From the IMG/VR virus record IMGVR_UViG_3300031841_004380, positions 1-58,620 of that record: a stretch of DNA of 58,620 nt; one strand, written 5' to 3'. The DNA comes from a virus. The notes beneath the pieces are model-generated. The model did no database searches. It saw nothing but the letters and a program-made list of their open reading frames with translations, and was not told where the DNA came from. Positions 30,525 to 40,380 of the stretch are shown here, one piece after another (position 1 is the stretch's first letter; every line of letters starts with the position of its first letter). A program made the translations under genes and the position numbers.

Positions 30525-31751
30525 ATGAGTATATCTCCAGCAGATCCAATGTCTACAATATATTCTGTATACAGAAAAGAACCGGGCGTAACTGACCCTT
30601 CAGACCCTACTCCTGCTGACTTAAAAGAAGGAGGACCATCATACAGACCAACATACGAAAATAGGAATGGGGCGTGTTACCAATGGAGTACAGGTCCTGA
30701 TGGCGAACTATTTCCCGAGAGAGTATGGAACCTTTATGAAGATCCATTTATGGGTGATGAAAACAAAATTCCGAGAAATTTTTATTCATCCTACGGTTTA
30801 TTTATAGACACAGATCCATTTAACATAAAAGATAAAAATGGTCATAATAAAGCATTCGAAACAAAAATATCTATTCAAGAAAAAGAATATTATCCTATAT
30901 CAAAATCTTTAGCAAATATTAATGCTAGCTTGAATGATTATGATAATTTTTTGACGAGTATTACAAAAAAATTTGAGTATCGTAAAAGAAAAGTAAGCAA
31001 TGAATTAGGACTAACAATAAATTCACCAGTTGATCTTGGTAGATTGAAGATTACAATAGACAAAAATCATTTAAATAAAGGTTTAAGATTAACCATACCT
31101 GGGTGGGGAGCGATACTTAATCATCAAGAAAAACCTATACAAGAATGCACTCCACTGCTCCCAGCTAAGCCTAATCCTGCTTGGTTGATCAGAAAAGTTT
31201 ATGTTGTAGCAAATATAGATCCTGTATATTATGAATTGATTAATTTGAAGTGGAAATGGCTAAATAATAATATAAAGAATCCAAAACTAAAACTAGCCAA
31301 TTGGCCAGAAGCTAAATTTTTAGCTGTTAGAAGCAGTAGGTTTTTAGGAGGTATGGGTGTACTTCCTGATAATAGTTATACTTATGCAGTATTACCATTG
31401 TTTCAAGAGAATTTAAAAAATATTACAGCTGAACGTATTGAATATCAAGATTTGTCAAAACATCCATTTACAAATGGTTTTACTTTATTGATACATCCTA
31501 TTGAAATTTTAAGAGAAACAAGAGCTATATCTAGTTTAACAGTATATATTTATCAAGAAGTAGTTCACAACATAACCGCTGCAGAATTAGGATTAAAAGA
31601 TGGTTTGACAAGAAAATATTATTACAACGACAGCACTGAAATAACCGATAATTTAGAAACTAATACCTATAACTTTATCTCAGGTCCAGGCAAATTCCAA
31701 GGATTTCCGCATGATCAAGAGATATTTAATAAATATGTAAGTGGTGTATAG
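30525..31751 (+). CDS. cassette 1 C-module protein, 408 aa
   Basis: This 408-residue protein begins with a Pro/Ser/Asp-rich segment and NGACYQWSTGPDGELFP, then mixes helical and beta regions with segments such as GWGAILNHQ and YVVANIDPVYYELI. It has no signal peptide. By position it corresponds to the C genes following every A-B pair, though its sequence is not clearly related to them. Function unknown. Confidence 0.6.
   Translation: MSISPADPMSTIYSVYRKEPGVTDPSDPTPADLKEGGPSYRPTYENRNGACYQWSTGPDGELFPERVWNLYEDPFMGDENKIPRNFYSSYGLFIDTDPFNIKDKNGHNKAFETKISIQEKEYYPISKSLANINASLNDYDNFLTSITKKFEYRKRKVSNELGLTINSPVDLGRLKITIDKNHLNKGLRLTIPGWGAILNHQEKPIQECTPLLPAKPNPAWLIRKVYVVANIDPVYYELINLKWKWLNNNIKNPKLKLANWPEAKFLAVRSSRFLGGMGVLPDNSYTYAVLPLFQENLKNITAERIEYQDLSKHPFTNGFTLLIHPIEILRETRAISSLTVYIYQEVVHNITAAELGLKDGLTRKYYYNDSTEITDNLETNTYNFISGPGKFQGFPHDQEIFNKYVSGV
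31743..31751 (+). promoter_or_regulatory. GGTGTATAG motif, possible late promoter
   Basis: Located 56 nt before the start of cassette 2, overlapping the end of the preceding gene. No -35 box is visible. Confidence 0.35.
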
Positions 31752-31798
31752 ATATACTAACCACACATGCATACTCGTCGTAAAAAAAGAAGTAAAGT

Positions 31799-32767
31799 AT
31801 GTCGACATATAACATAAATCCAAAAGCTATTAGCAGAATATCTTTTAATAAAAATAAGAGAGAATATATACCTCCTACGACTACATTAGGTAGAGATATC
31901 ACTCTAGCAAACGAACTTTCCTCAACAGTTAATACGCCTATTTTTGCTAATGATGTTACGCATGTTGAGAGTTTGACTAAAACTAATGATATGGTCGCTA
32001 ATACCAATTATCCAGTCAATACTGCTGTATTTTTAGGGCATAGAATTCCTTATTTGCCTATTGGAGCTAGCACTGTTTATCCATATGAATCCGAAATATA
32101 TTCTACGTTGCCAGTGAATGATGGATATAAGCCTACCTTCTACCATAAATATTTTGAATCTAAACAGTATGAAAGAGTTGCAGAATTTCCTGACTCTTCA
32201 GTTCTTGCTGGTCTTTCTATAGCATTTGAAGATTTTATAGACAATCTACCAGATATAGAAACACAGTCAGCACAATCGTTTCAGACATTGGCAGAACCAG
32301 ATATCAGATATTTTTATTATAGGTCTATGAATGGTACTTGTCCTGCGTGTGAAGTAAATGGTCTTGAAATGATTGGTGGTGTTAGCTATCCAAGCGGTGA
32401 TGGGCCAATTGATGGTAGCGGTGGATATCCTCTTAATCTTACATCATGTGCAGATTATGATTTAGAAATAGCTAGACAAGCTGGTACATCAGCGGTGATG
32501 GATGAATTGACATGGACTTTTACTTATCTTGACGAAAGCAGTATTAGCGGCGTTTCGTTAAATCCATGTGATGAACTACCTTCAGATGTTACTGCTGCTT
32601 TTAGTTATGTTGGAGCTAATGAAAGAATCTGTGATTTAGCAGCAGAAACATACCCTAATATAGATATATCTATGAATATGTACGATACAGAAATTATTTA
32701 CACAGGAACACCGCCAAGTTCTCCTGTGGGTACACCGTGTTCCGATTTATTTGGAGAATATGTATGA
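31799..32767 (+). CDS. cassette 2 fused A-B protein
   Basis: The 322-residue protein combines an A-module (MSTYNINPKA at the start, then YPVNTAVFLGHRIPYLPIG) with a B-module (NGTCPACEVNG, GGVSYPSGDGP, GGYPLNLTSC, WTFTYLDESSISG, NPCDELPSDV) in one chain. The fusion of parts that are separate genes in cassettes 1 and 5 argues that A and B work together. It overlaps the next gene as ATGA. Confidence 0.7.
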   Translation: MSTYNINPKAISRISFNKNKREYIPPTTTLGRDITLANELSSTVNTPIFANDVTHVESLTKTNDMVANTNYPVNTAVFLGHRIPYLPIGASTVYPYESEIYSTLPVNDGYKPTFYHKYFESKQYERVAEFPDSSVLAGLSIAFEDFIDNLPDIETQSAQSFQTLAEPDIRYFYYRSMNGTCPACEVNGLEMIGGVSYPSGDGPIDGSGGYPLNLTSCADYDLEIARQAGTSAVMDELTWTFTYLDESSISGVSLNPCDELPSDVTAAFSYVGANERICDLAAETYPNIDISMNMYDTEIIYTGTPPSSPVGTPCSDLFGEYV

Positions 32768-33798
32768 GCGTATTTAGTGGGGGTGGTTGGTGTGGGTGGC
32801 CAAATGGAGCAGGTAACCGCACAAGTTATCTGTCATGGGTAGAGAATGCATGGTATTCAGGTGAAGAAGAGGGAAGCCAATACAATAAGAAGAAATGTCC
32901 TTCAAAGCCGGTTGGTATTGAACGTTATTTACCAACTTACTCCCCCAGTATTAAGCAATTAAACAACCTAGGCGATTCATCGTTTAGTAGCGCATATAAT
33001 GAACTAGAAACAGGAAAAGGATGTAAGTCCTTAGTGACGTGTAGCACAGACCCTGACATAAAGTATTGTGCAACCGGCTGTAGGGACGAGCTAACCTTTA
33101 GAAACTCGTTGCAGAACAAAAGTCTGCGTATAAGAAATTTGACTAATAAAGTCATTAACCATGTCCCATTTTATCAGGGCATAATCCCTATTCCTGGTGA
33201 AGAACTATTGGCGGCTACTGGTGAAATTGGTGGCGGATGGGGGGCAAGTTTAAGGCCTCCTAATAGAGTTAAATTCACCGGGCAAATCGAATATAAAAGA
33301 CTAAGTCCTATATTAGGAGGTCTTCCTGCGGATGCAGAGATAGAGACTATATCAGTAACCACTCAATCTCATGAGATAACTGGCACACTCGAGCACTATA
33401 CTCTTGGCGAAAGAGTTCGTTCGAAGACCGGGACATATAGCTTTCGACCAAAAGGCGGAGTATATTCTGCCATGAAGATAAAGACAAATAAGAATAAATC
33501 TGGGACTAAAACCACATATTCTGTAACAGAAGCTAGAATTGATTCTAATAATGCAAATTATACGATTGTGGGTACGGTATGTGTCCAATGGGGACTTTAC
33601 GGAGAACTTCGAACATGCTATCCGATTTACAAGTCAAATGAGCTGATTATTGAGAAGAGTATTGGTTCAGAGAAAACTATGGTAATAGAATTTGAGGCTT
33701 GGACTGATAGTGTAGTTTATGGAAGTAAAAAATGGGCCGGATGGAATGGTTCACAGCGTCGTAATAGTCGCACTAGATATAAATATACTTTAGGGTAA
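32764..33798 (+). CDS. cassette 2 C-module protein, 344 aa
   Basis: ATG at 32764 overlaps the previous stop; the longer frame from 32737 would start within the A-B gene. The protein starts FSGGGWCGWPNGAGNR, has several cysteines (CKSLVTC, CATGC), then a long beta-rich region ending in SRTRYKYTLG. It looks like a secreted or virion beta-sandwich protein but has no signal peptide. No family recognised. Confidence 0.6.
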   Translation: MSVFSGGGWCGWPNGAGNRTSYLSWVENAWYSGEEEGSQYNKKKCPSKPVGIERYLPTYSPSIKQLNNLGDSSFSSAYNELETGKGCKSLVTCSTDPDIKYCATGCRDELTFRNSLQNKSLRIRNLTNKVINHVPFYQGIIPIPGEELLAATGEIGGGWGASLRPPNRVKFTGQIEYKRLSPILGGLPADAEIETISVTTQSHEITGTLEHYTLGERVRSKTGTYSFRPKGGVYSAMKIKTNKNKSGTKTTYSVTEARIDSNNANYTIVGTVCVQWGLYGELRTCYPIYKSNELIIEKSIGSEKTMVIEFEAWTDSVVYGSKKWAGWNGSQRRNSRTRYKYTLG

Positions 33799-33846
33799 TA
33801 ACATGAACACATATACAAGTATTCCTCCACAAAATTAAGGATAGCT

Positions 33847-34842
33847 ATGTCAACATATAAAATAAATCCAAATAAAAAAACAGTACCAACTATTAATATA
33901 GCTAAAGTATATCCAGATCCATATCCTAATCTGGATACTAGATCTAAAGTAAATTTTTATAATACTGAAGGTACTGCTTTAGATGCAAACCAGGCCGCTA
34001 GGCATTACGGTAACATTCAACCAAATAGTTTTTTCCAAACTATTGGAGACTATACTAATAGCAGTATTAAGTATGGAATATATGTTCCATATCTGCCTAT
34101 TAGCGTAGAAAATTCTCCTGCTGACGGCACTGTTGAAACTTCTGATAACTTTTACACAGATAATATTGAGAACATAGACTATAATACTAACAATTTATTG
34201 ACTAACAGTAAAAGTATCAGCAAACAAAATAGTTTTACATTCTATAACAATTTACAAACTAGACCAATCACAAATAAAAAACACATTAAAAATCCTCTTT
34301 TTAATAGTCCTATAGGATTTCTTACTGAAGAAGAACTGGCGTTTTTTGAAACTATTCCAGATTTTGTGGTACAAAATAATGACTTTGAAATTTCAAATAC
34401 AGACGAGGTTTCTGCTTTAGCTTTAACATTGAGTAGATATGCTGCGCCAGATGCAGATAGTTGTGGATATTGTGCGGTATATCAGTGGGAATGGTCGGCA
34501 AACACGAGCTATAGTTGCGATCCGTCTGGTGTTCCTGACGGTTGGACGCACTATGTAAGTGGCGAAACATGCGGTATAATAGCTAGCGGTGTGTTCGGTA
34601 CATGCTCTAATCACGTTATTCCAACCTATGTAACAGATATGGTAGGTGATCTTTGGAGTCTTTCAGCTAGGATGGTTGGCGATACTTACGATAGCGAAAA
34701 TGAATGTAATGCTTACAACAACGATCCTGCAACCTCTGGCTGTTATGGTTGGATTCCAGCAAATGGTATGAGCATTTATCCAGTAACAGGAATTCCTGAT
34801 GGTTATGTTCCTTGTAGTGTTGAATTTAATCATATTACTTAA
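33847..34842 (+). CDS. cassette 3 fused A-B-like protein
   Basis: The 331-residue protein starts with an A-module (MSTYKINPNKK and YGIYVPYLPISVE). The C-terminal part is a divergent Cys-rich module (CGYC near residue 200, then CDPSGVPDGWTHYVSGETCG, CSNHV and several later Cys). It lacks the PSGDGP/GGYPL signature of B, so it is a related but distinct version. Confidence 0.65.
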   Translation: MSTYKINPNKKTVPTINIAKVYPDPYPNLDTRSKVNFYNTEGTALDANQAARHYGNIQPNSFFQTIGDYTNSSIKYGIYVPYLPISVENSPADGTVETSDNFYTDNIENIDYNTNNLLTNSKSISKQNSFTFYNNLQTRPITNKKHIKNPLFNSPIGFLTEEELAFFETIPDFVVQNNDFEISNTDEVSALALTLSRYAAPDADSCGYCAVYQWEWSANTSYSCDPSGVPDGWTHYVSGETCGIIASGVFGTCSNHVIPTYVTDMVGDLWSLSARMVGDTYDSENECNAYNNDPATSGCYGWIPANGMSIYPVTGIPDGYVPCSVEFNHIT

Positions 34843-34859
34843 CTTAATGGAGATTGGCG

Positions 34860-36008
34860 ATGGCCTATAATAACTATTATCAAAAGGTAGTGGGTTTTAG
34901 CAAAGGAGATAAGTATACGTGTGCAGAATATAATGTAAACTCATGTGAATGGATAGATGCTGCTCCAGGTTCTGAAATTCCCTTACCACTCCCTGTATCA
35001 TATATACGACGATTATTGATCACTAATCGGTATCTGTCGCTTATGAAAACCGTTATAGATCTTAGGTTTTTATCAAATGACATTGATAGTATACTAATAA
35101 CAAAAAACAAGATTTGTAGAACATTCTGTAAACACCGAGGTTGTGTGTTGTCGAGTTGTGATGCGTGTTGTAAGGGGATTGCTGGCCCTGAAGCAAAATG
35201 CTGGTCAGAATGGGAGATTGATAAGTTTAAAGATAACGAGATATGCTCGGGAACACCAAGAGCTGGGTTGGTAAAAGAAGGCTGCTGTGGATGCACTGTA
35301 TGCAGGTTGGATAACAACCGCAAATACGCACCTATAGCTAATTATAGCGTTGCGTCGTACACAAGATATAGAGGTATTGGCGGAAAACTTATTCCAAGCA
35401 AAATTATAAGAAGAACAGGAACAGCAGCTGGTATAAAGCTAGTCAACGCTAAAGAGGAAGAGGTTAAGGTTTATACTGGAAAATATTATAATAGGCGGCC
35501 AATCAATAATTCGTTTGAAATTATATCATCAGCAGATAGTAGTTCTACGGTTGTAACTACTTATAGGCTAGAATATAGAATGTTAACTAAAAATCTTTTT
35601 GAGATATATGATCAATATAATGGTGTTCCAGAAAGGCTAGGTAACTGGACAAATCCAATGGATGAAAATCTCAATATTCTTAACGGGGAATCAGACTCAT
35701 GGGAAGGCGAGATGGCAAAAATAACATTACGTGAAGTAACTAGTGTGATTATGGCACCTACAGAGAGCCTTCTTCCAGATGGGTGGTCAAAAATTGAAAC
35801 AGAAACAACAACTTATTTTACTGGTCCTGGTGGCGTACGGGTTTCTATCAGCAAATTTGGTGGAATAACCATAGATTACATTAAAACCCCTATAACCATT
35901 AAGGCTGATCAGCAAATACAGCTACAAGCACCGACTGCAATGAGTAAATTTCGTAATATGTTAACGAGTCTTTATTGTGGTTTTGAAGGCTTCAGCTATA
36001 ATACTTAG
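34860..36008 (+). CDS. cassette 3 C-module protein, first tandem copy
   Basis: ATG 34860 follows GGAG; a TTG at 34854 is in frame. The 382-residue protein shares its whole length pattern with the next gene: MAYNNYY, a Cys-rich N-terminal domain (CCGCTVC), GKYYNRRPINNSFE, SWEGEMAKITLREV, LPDGW and IDYIKTPITIKAD. The two are a tandem duplication. Mixed Cys-rich and beta composition fits a structural or adhesive protein. Confidence 0.68.
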   Translation: MAYNNYYQKVVGFSKGDKYTCAEYNVNSCEWIDAAPGSEIPLPLPVSYIRRLLITNRYLSLMKTVIDLRFLSNDIDSILITKNKICRTFCKHRGCVLSSCDACCKGIAGPEAKCWSEWEIDKFKDNEICSGTPRAGLVKEGCCGCTVCRLDNNRKYAPIANYSVASYTRYRGIGGKLIPSKIIRRTGTAAGIKLVNAKEEEVKVYTGKYYNRRPINNSFEIISSADSSSTVVTTYRLEYRMLTKNLFEIYDQYNGVPERLGNWTNPMDENLNILNGESDSWEGEMAKITLREVTSVIMAPTESLLPDGWSKIETETTTYFTGPGGVRVSISKFGGITIDYIKTPITIKADQQIQLQAPTAMSKFRNMLTSLYCGFEGFSYNT

Positions 36009-36025
36009 TTCAATAGGAGTTGGTT

Positions 36026-37231
36026 ATGGCATACAATAATTATTACAAGGTAACTAAAGGCTTTTCTCTGCCGAGAGGAGAAAGCTGCATTCCTGGATGG
36101 AATGAACTAGCATGTGAATATGTAGATGTAAAAACAGGGTCTGAAATGCCACCCAGAGGGATTACTGATGTCGAGATAAAACGGCTAATCGAAGCTAATC
36201 GAACCTCTGAGGGTGGGTTAGTGCCATGGGCAAAAAGTATGAGATTTTATTCAAACAATCCTGATAAAATCTTAGCTGTATTTAAAAATGTATGTAGATG
36301 TTTTTCTACACAAGATAAAACCCAAGGATTTATAACCCCCTGCACGGTACTAGGATGTCACTGCAAAATAATAATAGGTCCGAATACTAGATGTCTTTCG
36401 GATGCAGATGTTAAAAGACTTCAAAATTTTCAAGTATGTAGTGCTGGGATGACAGTTTTTAAAAAAAATAATCAACCAGTCGACCCATATAGCCCTGGCT
36501 GCATGTGCCGTCAATGTTACGATATACAATCTATTGTGGAGGTGGGAGATCCTGTAACTTCTTATGGGAATTTTAGCGATTACAAGACTCGGCGGCCTAT
36601 CAAGGTAATTCTTGCCGACGGCGAGGAGTATAAGACGCCATACAGAATTACAAGTAGAAGAGGCACAAAATCGGCACTACGATTAATCGAGGCTAAAGAA
36701 ACAGCTGTAAAGGTTATAACCGGAAAATATTATGATAGGCGATCTAAGTATAACAGCTTTGAATTTGAAGAACAAATAGATAGTAGTTCTAAAATTCAGG
36801 CTGATTATGAATTAACGCACACAATGACCTATAGTGATTTGATTAGACTCTCTGGTGAAAATACCAATATTAATCCTTTGATTGGTGCAAGCAACAACTG
36901 GGAAGGCGAGATGGCAAAAATAACGTTGAGTGAAGCGGCTAATATCGTTGTTTCACACGTTAAAAAGCTCCCCCTTCCAGATGGATGGATAGCAACAGAG
37001 ATATGGTATGGAGAAAAATTGGAAAACCTTTCTGAAGGTAAAACGGTTGAGCTGTGGAGACATCCCGTGAGTAACGCCTTAGGAGGCGTAAAAATAAAAT
37101 ATGTAAAGACTCCAGTAACCTTTAAGGCTGATGAGGATTATTCCATCACTCTTCCAGAAAAACTAATTAAAAAATATCCTCACATAATAATGAAGACTCT
37201 TGCTGGCTTTAGGAATATAACCCATGTTTAA
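36026..37231 (+). CDS. cassette 3 C-module protein, second tandem copy
   Basis: This 401-residue paralogue of the preceding protein starts with MAYNNYY after AGGAG, and shares GKYYDRRSKYNSFEFE, NWEGEMAKITLSEA, LPLPDGW and IKYVKTPVTFKAD. The copies have diverged strongly, so the duplication is old or under diversifying selection. Its end overlaps the trypsin-like protease gene by 8 nt, suggesting coupled translation. Confidence 0.68.
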   Translation: MAYNNYYKVTKGFSLPRGESCIPGWNELACEYVDVKTGSEMPPRGITDVEIKRLIEANRTSEGGLVPWAKSMRFYSNNPDKILAVFKNVCRCFSTQDKTQGFITPCTVLGCHCKIIIGPNTRCLSDADVKRLQNFQVCSAGMTVFKKNNQPVDPYSPGCMCRQCYDIQSIVEVGDPVTSYGNFSDYKTRRPIKVILADGEEYKTPYRITSRRGTKSALRLIEAKETAVKVITGKYYDRRSKYNSFEFEEQIDSSSKIQADYELTHTMTYSDLIRLSGENTNINPLIGASNNWEGEMAKITLSEAANIVVSHVKKLPLPDGWIATEIWYGEKLENLSEGKTVELWRHPVSNALGGVKIKYVKTPVTFKADEDYSITLPEKLIKKYPHIIMKTLAGFRNITHV

Positions 37232-37982
37232 AAAAATCGTCACTATACTTTTACTGTCTGCTAGTTTGTGTCTGGGTGGCACTATTGACCCTAGTGTTCC
37301 AGATAGTAAGTATGTAGAATATGGTAAAAAATATGAGTGCGTTTTACCTATAGCCGGAATATATGCTGATAAGCTTAATAGTCAGTTCAAGGCATCCTGT
37401 GTTGTAATAGATGAATATTATGTATTAACAGCCGCTCATGTAGTAGAAGGATCAATTACTCAGCATGTAATCTACAAGAATGAAGTTTATCCTTGTAGAG
37501 TTGTAGTAATACCGGTTGAATTTAAAAAAGATGTAAGTCTTGGGCGTAGTGATATAGCATTAGCTAAATTACAAAGACCATTAAAACTAGATTTCTATCC
37601 TGAGCTATATTCAGCAGACGATGAGGTTGGAAAAGTTTGTGGGATGGCGGGATATGGATTTACTGGTACTTTAAAGACAGGTGCTAATAGGCCATTTGAT
37701 AATACTAAAAGGGCTGGATCTAATATTATTGATAAAATAGAAGACGATTTTTTAATTTGCAGTACTGGTAAGGGCACGAAAACCACACTGGAATTCATGA
37801 TTGCACCAGGAGATAGTGGTGGTGGTTTATTTATTGACCAAAAATTAGCAGGAATTAATTCTCGTGTTTTTTCGACAGATGGCAGCGCAAACTCTGATTA
37901 TGGTGATGAAGGGGTTTTCACTAGGATTAGTGTATATTATGAATGGATACAGAATATTAAAAAGTTAACGAAAGACTTGTAA
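37224..37982 (+). CDS. secreted trypsin-like serine protease
   Basis: The 252-residue protein has a signal peptide (about residues 1-19) and a chymotrypsin-fold triad: His72 in TAAH, Asp110 in GRSDIAL, Ser198 in GDSGGG. The catalytic context is normal and a propeptide is short or absent. It would act outside the cytoplasm or on export. Sitting between cassettes and overlapping a C gene, it may process the cassette proteins or attack a proteinaceous host surface; both are inference. Confidence 0.9.
   Translation: MFKKIVTILLLSASLCLGGTIDPSVPDSKYVEYGKKYECVLPIAGIYADKLNSQFKASCVVIDEYYVLTAAHVVEGSITQHVIYKNEVYPCRVVVIPVEFKKDVSLGRSDIALAKLQRPLKLDFYPELYSADDEVGKVCGMAGYGFTGTLKTGANRPFDNTKRAGSNIIDKIEDDFLICSTGKGTKTTLEFMIAPGDSGGGLFIDQKLAGINSRVFSTDGSANSDYGDEGVFTRISVYYEWIQNIKKLTKDL
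37930..37940 (+). promoter_or_regulatory. GTGTATATTAT motif, possible late promoter
   Basis: Located 54 nt before the start of cassette 4, inside the protease gene, with no -35 box. Confidence 0.35.
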
Positions 37983-37983
37983 T

Positions 37984-39024
37984 ATGAGTACATATACGGC
38001 TGTAGCCCGTGAAAGCACAAATACAATAAAATTCAATACAATCAAAGAGAAGCAAAACGATTATTATTATTTGATACTGAGAGATAAAACCGTAATTAAT
38101 CCTGATCAGAGTGTAGGTATCAATACTGATCCTATATTGCCATCTCAACGAAAAACAAAAGCAACAAATAATAACTCTTTCACTAATAGTATCTATCCTC
38201 AAAATACGGCTGTATTTAGAAATATAGATGTTCCATATTTAGGCATCAAAAACAACATACCTTTGCCTGACCCTTCGCTATTTTATACTCAAAACGTAGG
38301 CGAAAGTCTGTCTGCTCATGAATTAAAGAAAATTTCTGATACGAGTGTAACTACTTTTACGCAAAATTTTTACAATAAAAAGCAAAACAAAGAATTTTTT
38401 ATTGGTAGAGAAGATGCAAATACTATATACAATTATTATGCACCTGACACATCTCTAGCAATGCAGCAAATATTGCAAGATTTTATTGATAATCAAATTA
38501 ATACACAAAATGCACAGGATATTAGTGCTCAAAATCTTAACGTAGAATATTTTTATTACAGATCTATGGCTGGTACTTGTCCTGGCTGTGTGGTAGAAGG
38601 TGGAGACTTTTCGTTACGGTTTGGTGTCAGTTTTCCCAGTGGAGATGGGCCTCTTAATAATGAACAAGGCTTCCCTTTAGTGGCGTCAAGCTGTGCAGAG
38701 TTAGAACAAGAGATAGCCAACACGCTAGCAAGCTATAGCGATACTTCTATGGAGTTGGGTTATCCTATCGACTGGACTATTACATACAAAGACGGTACTG
38801 TGGTTAGTGGCTCTGGATGTGAAAATGTACCGGAAGATTTTGCAGACGCTTCATCGCAATCTTTTGCTGGATTAAGTGGACCAGGGTGCGAGGCTCTAGC
38901 TACACAATATTCAGGTATCAATATATATTTTGATAGTTTTGATACAGAGGTAGTTGTCTCAAGTAGTGGTACTGTACCAATCGTTGGTACTCCATGTTCA
39001 GATTTATTTGGCAGATTAATATAG
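37984..39024 (+). CDS. cassette 4 fused A-B protein
   Basis: The 346-residue protein has MSTYTAVARES at the start, the A signature YPQNTAVFRNIDVPYLGI, and a full B-module (GTCPGCVVEGGDFSLR, GVSFPSGDGP, QGFPLVASSC, IDWTITYKDGTVVSG, GCENVPEDF). It is closest to the B protein of cassette 1, sharing YPIDWT and SGSGCEN. Likely virion or surface located; function unknown. Confidence 0.7.
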   Translation: MSTYTAVARESTNTIKFNTIKEKQNDYYYLILRDKTVINPDQSVGINTDPILPSQRKTKATNNNSFTNSIYPQNTAVFRNIDVPYLGIKNNIPLPDPSLFYTQNVGESLSAHELKKISDTSVTTFTQNFYNKKQNKEFFIGREDANTIYNYYAPDTSLAMQQILQDFIDNQINTQNAQDISAQNLNVEYFYYRSMAGTCPGCVVEGGDFSLRFGVSFPSGDGPLNNEQGFPLVASSCAELEQEIANTLASYSDTSMELGYPIDWTITYKDGTVVSGSGCENVPEDFADASSQSFAGLSGPGCEALATQYSGINIYFDSFDTEVVVSSSGTVPIVGTPCSDLFGRLI

Positions 39025-39038
39025 CTAGTGAGGTAATT

Positions 39039-39980
39039 ATGCGTTTAAGCCAAGCGGTAGAAATACAACAAATTTTATCTACAAATCAAAAAAATCAAGC
39101 AAGTGAGACGTGCCCTACTCACGAAACCATTCTTAGTAATCAATGGATTGAGAGAGGTTTAATCTCAAGTCCAGGAACAGCGTGGCGAGCAGTCGGAATC
39201 GGAAATTTTAAAACATGCGATTCATTTTGCCCAGACAATCCTATCGATTGTGATGGTTTACCCATAGATCCTGGAAGTGGTCTACCAATAATGGGAGGAA
39301 GTCATCCTTGCAAGAAAAAAAATGCGGGATGTAGTTACACTAAAATAGGCAGTGGCACTAGGTTTGGGCAGCCGTTCTCATGTGTCTGCGGCAATTCAAT
39401 TATGGGTGTTAAGTGTAGTAGTGCTGGGAGTGAAAAAATTGTAGGAACAGTTTCAAGCCCATCTACTTCTAGAAAAAGATCGTGCAATAGAGAAGCTTGG
39501 CAAGCCAAGGTAACCAAAATGCGTTTCTATCCTGTACTTGGTGAACGACGCACAGGTGTTGCGTTGGGTGACGATGCGTTCTCAACAAGTATTAGCTATG
39601 AAGGTAATTTTTATGCTTTTAGATTTGGCACATCACAAGATTTACAGAAGTGGATTGATTATAAAACTCGAAACAGAGCTGCTAGGATGAATAACTTTAG
39701 CTTAGATATGTCAGTTGCAGAGTATACGTCTGGTAATCAAATAAATTTTATTTCTGTATCTGATCTTATGACGCCTATTGATCAGGGAGTTGTGAAGACT
39801 TCATCAGGCTATTTACCATATATGATAGTGGGTAAAAGTTTCTCTGGAAGCGCAAACCGTGCGTCTGGTAGTGTGGAGATAGCAAATATACACAAAGATA
39901 GTATAACTGGCCCTCAAGTTTATCGTGAACTTAGTGGACTATTTAATATAGCACAAATGGAATTAAAATCATTCACTTAA
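39039..39980 (+). CDS. cassette 4 C-module protein, 313 aa
   Basis: ATG 39039 follows GAGG and starts MRLSQAVEIQQ; the frame is open from 38994. The N-terminal half is Cys-rich (CDSFCPDNPIDCDG, CSYTKIG, CVCGNSIMGVKC) and the C-terminal half is beta-rich. No signal peptide. No family recognised. Confidence 0.6.
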   Translation: MRLSQAVEIQQILSTNQKNQASETCPTHETILSNQWIERGLISSPGTAWRAVGIGNFKTCDSFCPDNPIDCDGLPIDPGSGLPIMGGSHPCKKKNAGCSYTKIGSGTRFGQPFSCVCGNSIMGVKCSSAGSEKIVGTVSSPSTSRKRSCNREAWQAKVTKMRFYPVLGERRTGVALGDDAFSTSISYEGNFYAFRFGTSQDLQKWIDYKTRNRAARMNNFSLDMSVAEYTSGNQINFISVSDLMTPIDQGVVKTSSGYLPYMIVGKSFSGSANRASGSVEIANIHKDSITGPQVYRELSGLFNIAQMELKSFT

Positions 39981-39993
39981 TATAAAAACTAAT

Positions 39994-40362
39994 ATGAGTA
40001 CACGCACAGCAACATCATCTCAATCTAAAAATAATGTTTCTTTCAACCGAAAGCCTGGTGGCTATCTGAATTATGACTCAGAAGAATCATTGTATGATCT
40101 TCGGGATGTAAGTCGTGCTATAGCAGAAAAGGGTGTCGGATCATTGATGCAAACAGACCCCACAAGCTTAGCTATACCAGAAAGAACCGCCTATCATCCA
40201 CACTTTGTAGATACGGCGCCTATGATTAATTTTTACTCTTTAAATCGTTGGTATATACCATATTTGCCATTATCTTCAGATCTTAGTTATCTGCCACTTA
40301 GCGACACAGTTACATTTTATGATTTAACTAAGCAAGGGCAAAACAGAATCAGATTTGCTTAA
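39994..40362 (+). CDS. cassette 5 A-module protein
   Basis: The 122-residue protein starts MSTRTATSSQ and has the A signature AYHPHFV...INFYSLNRWYIPYLPLS. As in cassette 1, A is a separate gene from B. A variant of the late motif (ACTATTTAATATA) lies about 58 nt upstream. Confidence 0.65.
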   Translation: MSTRTATSSQSKNNVSFNRKPGGYLNYDSEESLYDLRDVSRAIAEKGVGSLMQTDPTSLAIPERTAYHPHFVDTAPMINFYSLNRWYIPYLPLSSDLSYLPLSDTVTFYDLTKQGQNRIRFA

Positions 40363-40380
40363 TATTCCAAGGAGACTATA

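Noticed and set aside
33803-33838. 11-codon frame MNTYTSIPPQN before cassette 3
   Set aside because: It resembles an A-protein start and could be a duplicated remnant, but it is too short to support as a gene.
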